This document shows, in pieces, positions 53,889 through 61,600 of a stretch of 64,000 nucleotides of DNA; within the stretch, counting starts at the first letter, position 1; every line of letters begins with the position of its first letter. The notes beneath the pieces are model-generated. The model saw nothing but the letters and a program-made list of their open reading frames with translations, was not told where the DNA came from and did no database searches. Origin of the DNA: Microbulbifer agarilyticus (GTDB lineage Bacteria > Pseudomonadota > Gammaproteobacteria > Pseudomonadales > Cellvibrionaceae); the NCBI RefSeq assembly GCF_020171345.1, contig NZ_JAIUZM010000005.1, forward strand, positions 1 through 64,000, in the 5' to 3' direction. The translations under genes and the position numbers were made by a program.

Positions 53889-55400
53889 TTGACAGGCTTG
53901 CGAAATAACGTGAATAACAAAGTAGTAAAAAATCTGGTTATCTTAGGTGGCGGTACAGCGGGCTGGATTACGGCCGCGCTGATGTGCAAGGTGCTTGGCA
54001 AGTCAATCAGCATTACTCTGGTCGAGTCCGATAAGATTGGTACTGTCGGTGTGGGTGAAGCCACGATTCCGCCCATCATTAACTTTAACCAGGCGCTCGG
54101 TTTAGACGAGAAAGAATTCCTGCGTGAAACCAAGGGTACTATCAAACTGGGCATCCAGTTTGAAAACTGGTTGAAGCAGGGCGATAGCTACATGCATGCC
54201 TTTGGCACAATCGGAAAGAACTTTCCCTTTTGTGATTTTCACCATTTTTGGGTCCGTCATCGCCAGAATGGCGGAACGGAAAGCCTTTGGGATTACTCCC
54301 TGAATTACCAGGCTGCAAAAAACAACAAGTTCTCGCCCCTGGGTCAGATCAAAGGTACTAACCTCCCGGGCATTTCATACGCTTATCATTTTGATGCAGG
54401 GCTGTATGCCCATTTTCTGCGCAAGTACGCGGAGAGTAAGGGTGTTACGCGTATTGAGGGGACCGTAGATGAAGTCAAACTCAACCCTGAAAGCGGCTAC
54501 GTCGAAAAGTTAGTACTGGAAGGTGGTCGTGAAGTACCGGGTGACCTCTTTGTCGACTGCACCGGTATGGCTGCACTGCTGATTCACAAAGCACTGGGGG
54601 TTGGCTATGACGATTGGTCCCATTGGCTGCCGTGTGACCGTGCGCAGGCGGTACCCAGTGCGCTGGTAAAACCCATTGTCCCTTATACGCGGTCGATTGC
54701 GCATGAAGCCGGGTGGCAGTGGCGGATACCGCTGCAGCACCGCACGGGTAATGGTTTGGTGTATTCCAGTCGCCACTGGACAGATGAGCAGGCGCGCGAA
54801 GTTCTCATGTCCAATCTCGATGCAGAACCCCTCGCCGAACCGAAAGTTATTCGCTTCCGTACCGGTCGCCGGCGTGAGGCGTGGCGCAAGAATGTGGTAG
54901 CGATTGGACTTTCCAGCGGGTTCCTGGAGCCGTTGGAGTCCACCAGTATCCATATGATTCAGTCTGCAGCTACACGGTTGATAAAATGCTTCCCACATTG
55001 TGGAATTCGTGCAGAAGAGGTTGCGGAATACAATCGTCAGTCCCAGGTGGAAATTGAGCGCATTCGCGACTTTATCATTCTGCATTACAAGGCTAATCAG
55101 CGTCGCGACAGTGAATTCTGGCGGCAGTGCGAGGAAATGGCGGTTCCGGACTCTCTGCAAGAGAAGATGGAACTGTTCCGCAGGTCCGGGAAGGCGTTTA
55201 GGGATTTCGACGATTTATTTACCGAGGTGGCGTGGCAGCAAGTACTTATTGGGCAAGGTGTAATGCCTGAGGACCACCATGTAATTGCCGATGGGCTTAG
55301 CGATAGTCAGCTGACTGATTTGATGGAAAGCTTGCAGACCTTGATCCAGGGAACAGTAAAGCAGCTTGCCGATCACGACGACTTCTTGGCCTCCTTGTAA
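53889..55400 (+). CDS. Flavin-dependent tryptophan-halogenase family protein (copy 3)
   Basis: 503 residues from a TTG; a GTG at 53910 is a good alternative, and neither has a clear ribosome-binding site. It contains LVILGGGTAGWITAALM, VGVGEATIPPI, the active-site Lys in KGTIKLGIQFENW, GWQWRIPLQHR (WxWxIP intact) and SGFLEPLESTSIHMIQS. It closely resembles copy 2. It again directly follows a TonB receptor, but here without SapC and cupin partners. A bidirectional terminator follows. Confidence 0.92.
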   Translation: MTGLRNNVNNKVVKNLVILGGGTAGWITAALMCKVLGKSISITLVESDKIGTVGVGEATIPPIINFNQALGLDEKEFLRETKGTIKLGIQFENWLKQGDSYMHAFGTIGKNFPFCDFHHFWVRHRQNGGTESLWDYSLNYQAAKNNKFSPLGQIKGTNLPGISYAYHFDAGLYAHFLRKYAESKGVTRIEGTVDEVKLNPESGYVEKLVLEGGREVPGDLFVDCTGMAALLIHKALGVGYDDWSHWLPCDRAQAVPSALVKPIVPYTRSIAHEAGWQWRIPLQHRTGNGLVYSSRHWTDEQAREVLMSNLDAEPLAEPKVIRFRTGRRREAWRKNVVAIGLSSGFLEPLESTSIHMIQSAATRLIKCFPHCGIRAEEVAEYNRQSQVEIERIRDFIILHYKANQRRDSEFWRQCEEMAVPDSLQEKMELFRRSGKAFRDFDDLFTEVAWQQVLIGQGVMPEDHHVIADGLSDSQLTDLMESLQTLIQGTVKQLADHDDFLASL

Positions 55401-55416
55401 TTTTCTGGGGCCAAAT

Positions 55417-55445
55417 AAAAAACGCCGGCATTGCCGGCGTTTTTT
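55417..55445. terminator. Bidirectional terminator between halogenase copy 3 and the stress-protein gene
   Basis: AAAAAACGCCGGCA / TTGCCGGCGTTTTTT perfect inverted repeat between two convergent genes. Confidence 0.95.
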
Positions 55446-55466
55446 ATATACGGCGAAAATCGCGCG

Positions 55467-56309
55467 TTAATGCGCAGTATTGGTAAACGCGTTACACACC
55501 ATCACATCAATATCCAACGAGCCGATGACGCGCTCGGCGGTATTGCCGCGCAGCAGCGAGCCGGTTTCGCCATACTGGTTCAGGGTACCCATAACCACCA
55601 GTTCTGCATTGATCTCTTTGGCGATCTCCGCAACCACTTCGTTGGTGTAGCCCTGCTTCACGTGGATTCGGTCAGTTGGTACGCCGGTCTTGGTGGCCAG
55701 CTTGGCCAGGGCGCCGCGGTCTGGGTAGAGCATGGAATCCAGGAATGCGTTCACCAGGTGCAGCTCCGCACCGTATACTTCGGCAATGTAGCTGGCGCGC
55801 TCGGTGATCTGGCGGTTCAGCTGGCGCTGCTGGGTGGTTTGCGCCTGGTAGTTCACGGTGGCCAGTACCACTTTACGGCGGTCCTGTGCACCCGGGCGGA
55901 TTAGTACCACAGGGCACTTGGCCTGCTTCAGTACCTGCCACTTGGACTCGGCGAAGGTAAAGCGGTTGCTGCTGCGTGCGTGTACCGGCAGGTAGATCAT
56001 TTCCGCATTACAGCGCTTGGATTCCTGGATGATGGCCGCCTGCCAGTCGCTGGACCAGCATACGGTGATATCGAACTCCACACCGGCCTCTTCAATCGGC
56101 TTGCGAATCTGGTCGCGGAACCAGAATTCGTCGCGGAACAGGTGATCATTCACCGCGCGCGTGTCTACGGCTTCGCCGTCAACGGCAACGAATACGGCCA
56201 GTTTGGGCTGCGGGTTGCGCTCGCGGGCGGTCGCCAGGGCGCGATCGAGGGCTACGTGGCGTTCATCGTTGGGGTCTACCACCACGAATACTACGGGTTT
56301 GTCCTGCAT
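55467..56309 (-). CDS. Universal stress protein, tandem UspA domains
   Basis: 280 residues from the ATG at 56309, which has TAGGAG six bases upstream; a GTG at 56315 is too close to it. Two Usp domains, about 1-140 and 145-280. The second ends with the ATP-binding pattern VMGTLNQYGETGSLLRGNTAERVIGSLDIDVMV (G-2x-G-9x-G-S/T type). These proteins aid survival under stress and starvation. No link to glucan use is evident beyond position. Confidence 0.92.
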   Translation of the reverse strand: MQDKPVVFVVVDPNDERHVALDRALATARERNPQPKLAVFVAVDGEAVDTRAVNDHLFRDEFWFRDQIRKPIEEAGVEFDITVCWSSDWQAAIIQESKRCNAEMIYLPVHARSSNRFTFAESKWQVLKQAKCPVVLIRPGAQDRRKVVLATVNYQAQTTQQRQLNRQITERASYIAEVYGAELHLVNAFLDSMLYPDRGALAKLATKTGVPTDRIHVKQGYTNEVVAEIAKEINAELVVMGTLNQYGETGSLLRGNTAERVIGSLDIDVMVCNAFTNTAH

Positions 56310-56477
56310 GTTCACTCCTACAAATTTGGAAATCTGGTCCCTAAGTTCTCTCTCTGCGCAGTATTTGTTCTTCTCCGGCGCAGATTTACCGCCCCCTGTT
56401 TTTGTGTGCTTTTTGTGCTTGTAGGCGGCCCCTAGAACGGGGAGTCAAGATTATCACCGACCGTTGATTTTTTCATC

Positions 56478-56510
56478 TACGCCCCGCCCCGGGAGGATGA
56501 ATCTGGGGGG
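56478..56510 (+). promoter_or_regulatory. TACGCCCCG and GGGAGGATGA elements upstream of the GH13 gene
   Basis: TACGCCCCG at 56478-56486 is followed by a further CCCC and GGGAGGATGA (56491-56500). A comparable order, TACGCCCCG then a GGGAGGA purine tract, occurs before the giant oxidoreductase gene at 58501-58521. The site is 89 bases before the GH13 ATG. Confidence 0.45.
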
Positions 56511-56566
56511 CAGCGGAGTACATTACGCTGATGTGATGACCGTTCCATGACGACGGAGGGAAGATA

Positions 56567-58324
56567 ATGAGAAAAATGACCAGTTTGGCGGCCTTTATTT
56601 CAGCGGCGGCCCTGACCATGAGCGGATGCACCGACAGCGACGTCGAATCCGTACAGAGCGCCCCAGAGGCCCCACAGAATGTAGCCAAGGCGGCGCCGGC
56701 CAGCGACAAGAGCGCGGCCACCGATCCTTTCTGGAACAACGCTACCATCTATTTCATGCTCCCGGACCGTTTCCACAACGGTAACCCGGATAATGACCTG
56801 TCCTACGGCCGTAAGGGCGATGCCGCCCATATGCGCGGTTTCCACGGTGGTGACCTGCGCGGTGTGATCCAGAAGCTGGAAGAAGGCTACTTCACCGACC
56901 TGGGTGTCGACGCCATCTGGATGTCCCCGATCATCGAGAACGTGCACGGCTACGACGAGGGTGACAAACGCACCTACGCGTTCCACGGCTACTGGCCGAA
57001 AGACTGGACCACCGTTGATGCCAACTTCGGTACCGAAGAAGAACTGGCCGAGCTGATCGCCAAAGCGCGCAGCAAAGGTGTGCGCATCTTCATGGATGTG
57101 ATCATCAACCACACCGGCCCGGTGACCAACGAAGATCCGCTGTGGCCGTCTGACTGGGTGCGTACCAACCCGCAGTGTGATTGGAGCAGCTTTGCCCAGA
57201 ACGTCACCTGTGCACTGACCGACAACCTGCCAGACATCCTGACTGAAAGCGAAGAGCCAGTCGACCTGCCGCCGCAGCTCACCGAAAAATGGCAGCGCGA
57301 AGGCCGCCTGGATCAGGAGGTGGCTGAGCTGGATGCCTTCTTCGATCGCACCGGTTACCCGCGTGCGCCCAAGTACTACATCGTTAAATGGCTGACCGAC
57401 TGGGTGCGCGAATATGGTGTAGCAGGCTTCCGTGTAGATACCGTAAAGCACGTTGAGCCGGAAATCTGGAACGTACTTAAGAAAGAAGCGAGCCTGGCGC
57501 TGGCTGAGTGGAAGGAAAACAACCCAGAAAACAAACTGGATGATCGTGAATTCTTCATGGTCGGTGAGGTTTTCCATTTCGGCGTCAATAATTTTGCCAG
57601 CAGTGAAGGCCGTTACTACAACTTCGGTGATCGCAAGGTCGACTTCTTCAACCACGGTTTCGATAGCCTGATCAACATGGGCTTCGCAGCCCACGCTTCC
57701 CAGGATATGGAAAACATCTTCAGCGACTACTCCAGCATTCTGCACGGTGGTGAGCTAGATGGTGTTGCCGTGTTGAACTACCTCGGTTCCCACGATGATC
57801 ACCACTCGTTCGACCGCGAGCGTAAGCAAGTGAAAAGCGCGGCGCTGAAACTGATGCTGGCACCGGGTGGTGCGCAGATTTACTACGGTGATGAAATTGC
57901 CCGCCCAATGATTGATGAACAGGCCTATGGCGATGCATCCATGCGCGTGCCGATGGACTGGGACAGCATTCAGCAGAGCGAAACCAGCGAGATTCTGAGT
58001 CACTGGAAAAAGCTCGGTCAGTTCCGTCAGTCGCATATGGCGGTAGGTGCTGGTGTGCACAAGCAGCTGAACGAAGCCCCTTATATTTTCTCGCGTACTC
58101 TGGAGCGTGATGGCGCCGAGAGCGATCGAGTCCTGGTTGCCATCGATATGCCTGCAGGTGCGAAGAGCGTTGCAGCTGGTGGCGTATTTGCCGAAGGCGC
58201 AGTGGTAAAAGACTACTACTCTGGCAGTGAAGCGGTTGTTGAAAATGGCGAGCTGAAGTTTGATACCGCATTCGACATTCTGCTGCTTGGCGAAAGTAAA
58301 TCCAGCCAGGTGAGCGTGCGCTAA
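56567..58324 (+). CDS. GH13 alpha-amylase-family lipoprotein
   Basis: 585 residues, ATG five bases after GGAGGG. The lipobox LTMSGC anchors the protein to a membrane. The GH13 barrel starts near residue 60 (WNNATIYFMLPDRFHNGNP) with the catalytic set GFRVDTVKHV (Asp291), MVGEV (Glu334) and YLGSHDDHH (Asp410 or 411). Domain B is large (residues about 190-265). The opening and the YFMLPDRF element recall cyclomaltodextrinase/neopullulanase-like periplasmic enzymes. It likely splits maltodextrins imported by the nearby receptor. A terminator lies 87 bases past the stop. Confidence 0.92.
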   Translation: MRKMTSLAAFISAAALTMSGCTDSDVESVQSAPEAPQNVAKAAPASDKSAATDPFWNNATIYFMLPDRFHNGNPDNDLSYGRKGDAAHMRGFHGGDLRGVIQKLEEGYFTDLGVDAIWMSPIIENVHGYDEGDKRTYAFHGYWPKDWTTVDANFGTEEELAELIAKARSKGVRIFMDVIINHTGPVTNEDPLWPSDWVRTNPQCDWSSFAQNVTCALTDNLPDILTESEEPVDLPPQLTEKWQREGRLDQEVAELDAFFDRTGYPRAPKYYIVKWLTDWVREYGVAGFRVDTVKHVEPEIWNVLKKEASLALAEWKENNPENKLDDREFFMVGEVFHFGVNNFASSEGRYYNFGDRKVDFFNHGFDSLINMGFAAHASQDMENIFSDYSSILHGGELDGVAVLNYLGSHDDHHSFDRERKQVKSAALKLMLAPGGAQIYYGDEIARPMIDEQAYGDASMRVPMDWDSIQQSETSEILSHWKKLGQFRQSHMAVGAGVHKQLNEAPYIFSRTLERDGAESDRVLVAIDMPAGAKSVAAGGVFAEGAVVKDYYSGSEAVVENGELKFDTAFDILLLGESKSSQVSVR

Positions 58325-58411
58325 TTTTTGAGTAACGAAATTTCGAAGATGTTTTTCGAGTCCACATTTATCCTTGTGTGACCCAACCCTCTCTTTCTCG
58401 TCGAAAGGTTT

Positions 58412-58445
58412 GCCGATATCAAAGTTCTGATATCGGCTTTTTTTT
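58412..58445 (+). terminator. Terminator after the GH13 gene
   Basis: GCCGATATC / GATATCGGC stem with an 8-base loop and a run of eight T. Confidence 0.93.
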
Positions 58446-58488
58446 GCCTGCCATTTATGCAAGTTGTGCATGTCTTCACAATTTTGGC

Positions 58489-58572
58489 GGGGCGTATGAC
58501 TACGCCCCGGGGGGGAGGAGGTACGCCTCTGTAAAAAAGGAGTAACGTAAAAGCTCGCCCCAAAAAGGGGCG
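58489..58572 (+). promoter_or_regulatory. Inverted repeats in the control region of the giant oxidoreductase gene
   Basis: GGGGCGTA-TGAC-TACGCCCC (58489-58508) is a perfect dyad holding the TACGCCCC element shared with the GH13 and second-receptor promoters. It runs into GGGGAGGAGG at 58512-58521. A second perfect hairpin, CGCCCC-AAAAA-GGGGCG, lies at 58556-58572. The first is probably an operator; the second may act in the leader RNA. Confidence 0.5.
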
Positions 58573-58667
58573 CGAAAAGCATGCTGAGAGGTCGTCAGCA
58601 AAATAATAAAAACCGCATGTATAAACATGACGGTCGTCCGGATAAAAATAACTCCCGGAGCACAGCG

Positions 58668-61600
58668 ATGATTTCTACCCCGAAAAAAGCCGGAGTGTCA
58701 CACTCCGTTGCTGATGTTTGCCTGCGTGTTTTTTTTGCGCTGGCACTACTCCTCCCGTTGAGCGCGAGCGCGCAAACCTGGTCTGAAGCCTGGTTCCGCG
58801 GCACCCCGAATAACTGGGGCACCACGGCGATGGAATACGATGCCGGTGAAGGTGTCTGGTTCACCGAACAGACGTTCGATGACGCCAACCCGCGCTTCAA
58901 GATCAGCCACTATCAGAACTGGGACGAAGCCTACCCAGCGAATGACTATCAAGTTGCTAATGGTCGCTATCGCATCACGTTTAATGATGCCAGCAAAGCG
59001 ATCACCGTCACCGAGGTGGTCGAGCCTCCGCCCGGGGATTCCCCCACAAGTATCTGCTTCGATAATCCGGACAATTATGCCCAGCCGCATATTTATTTCT
59101 GGAACCCACAGCCGGGCGGTAGCCTGAACAATCTGCCGGGCTGGCCCGGCAATGTGATGACGGCATCGGGTGAATATTTCTGCTACGACTTTGAGCCTCA
59201 TCTGAATGGCGGTGTGATGCCCGACTCACTGAGTGTTATTTTTAATAACAACGGTGCACCGCAAACTGCAGACCTCACCTACGATGGCAACCCCTGCTAC
59301 ATTCAGAACCAGTGGATGACTGCGGGTGCCTGTGGACTGGATTCAGAGCCGGTAGTCGATCTGCCACCTACCACGCGCCCATTGCTGGAACAGCCGCTGA
59401 ATTTCCCGATTTCCGGTAATGTCACCGGCGGTAGCTACCGTTTCGAAATCGCCTACCCGAATCTTCAGGGTCAGTTTATGTCCCCGGTGATGGTGATTTC
59501 CGATGGCATTAACGATTCCATGTACGTGGTAGATAAATCCGGGTCCATTTTCATTTTCCCGAACCGGGAAGATGTGGCGCCCGGCGAAGTGAACACCCTG
59601 TTGAATATCGACAACGAGGTGCGCAACTACCACGAGCAGGGCCTGCTCAGCATGGCGTTCGATCCCAACTACGCCAGCAACGGATATATTTATATTTACT
59701 ACATCCACGGCACCGACGATAACGAACGCGCCCCGGATGGCAGTTACGGCGACGCGATCCTCGCGCGCTGGACGGTAGATAACCCCAGCAACCCGACCCA
59801 GGTGGTTGCCAACTCCAATGTGGAAATCCTGCGTATCCCGCAGCGTGGTCCGGACCACAAGGGTGGCATGATGCAGTTCCACCCCGAGGACAATAACCTC
59901 TACCTCGGTGTTGGTGACGGTGCCTATGGCCACAGTGCCACCATGAGTTACCCGGAAGACCCCCGCACCAATAACGGTGCACAGGAAACCGATAACCTTC
60001 TCGGTACTTTTATCCGCATTAAACCGCTGGCACAGCCGGTGGACGGCAAGTACTACGAAATTCCCGCAGATAATCCGTTTGTAGGCGTACCCGGATTCCG
60101 CGAAGAAATCTGGTCTTATGGCCACCGCAACCCGTGGCGCTGGAGCTTCGATACCGAGGCCCCGTACACCCTGTGGGAAACCGAAGTGGGTCAGGCGGGC
60201 TTCGAAGAGGTCAACCTGATCGAAAAAGGGAAGAACTACGGCTGGCCGGTGTGTGAAGGCACCAACAACCGTGGTGACCTCGGTGGTGACCCCGCGAAAA
60301 ACTGCAGTACCGATTTCGAACCGCCGCGCGATGGCTACGCTCACCCCACCGGTTACTCCATTATCGGCGGCGTGGTATATCGCGGAAATTCGCTGCCGGG
60401 CCTGAGCGGCCGATTTGTCTTCGGTGACTACGTTACCAAGCGCATCTGGTCGATCGTCGACGGCGAAGCCAAGGAGCTAATTAGCGAAGCTTTCCCAGAA
60501 AATATCGCCTCGTTCGGTACCGACCTGAGTGGTGAGACTTTGTTAGTCTCCACTTACGGTGTGGAGTACGGCGGCCAATCGACGATCTACAAAGTTGTCG
60601 ATGACGATGCGCAAAGTGCGGTGATCCCGGCAAAACTTTCTGCCACCGGATTGTTCGCCGATGTGCAAAACCTGGTGCCGGTTACTGGCGTACTGGAATA
60701 CGATCTGAACACCGATGGCTGGTTTGACGGCTCCGATACCCGTCACTTCATCGCCCTGCCGAACGACAGCCAGATCACATTCGACGGTACCAATAACTGG
60801 AACCTGCCGATCGGCTCGGTACTGGTAAAACACCAGAGCATTGCTACCGCAGATAACCCGGCCAAGCCCTTTACCACTTCTGTGCTGTTTCGGCAGGACA
60901 CCGGTAATTGGCAGGCCGCAAACTATTATTGGAACAGCGACGGTAGCGACGCTGATCTGGTTACCGAATCACTCACAGTGATGGACGGCGGTATCGAGAA
61001 CCGTCAGAGGGCCGTGCAGTCTGCCGCCGACTGCGGATCCTGTCACATCGGAAGTGGCAGTCGCGAGCCCCTGGCGGTACATACTCGTCAGCTGAACAAA
61101 AACTTCCAGTACGGCGAAGGTGCTGAAACCATCGCTAACCAGCTGGATGTGTTCAACAATATCGCACTGTTTACGCAGAATATTGGTGGTGTCGATACCC
61201 ATGGCAGCTTTGTTGATGCGGAAGATACCAACGCCGATCTGGACGAGCGTGCGCGCGTCTATCTCGACACCAACTGTTCGCACTGTCACGCCAGCGGCTT
61301 TATGGATCTGCAGTACGACACGCCGTTGGACGAAATGCGTCTGGTAAACGTGGAAACCACTGGTGGTGCCGCACGCCTGCGTCCGTTCGATCATGCCAGC
61401 AGTCTGGTCTACATCTATCAGACCACCGATAACAACCGCATGCCTAAGGGCACCCTGTATACCAACCCGGTGGCAGAGGCCCTGTTCCGTAACTGGATCG
61501 ACAGCGTCAACGCGCAGCAGGTTGGTATCGTGGTGCGCGCCGATGACAACCGCCTTAATGCGGGCGATGCGTTGAACGTTGATGTGCTGGCACTGTACGA

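Noticed and set aside
59343-60344. Long minus-strand frame (333 codons) opposite the giant oxidoreductase gene
   Set aside because: It is the antisense of the propeller domain, whose family motifs are clear on the plus strand; such frames are common opposite GC-rich genes.
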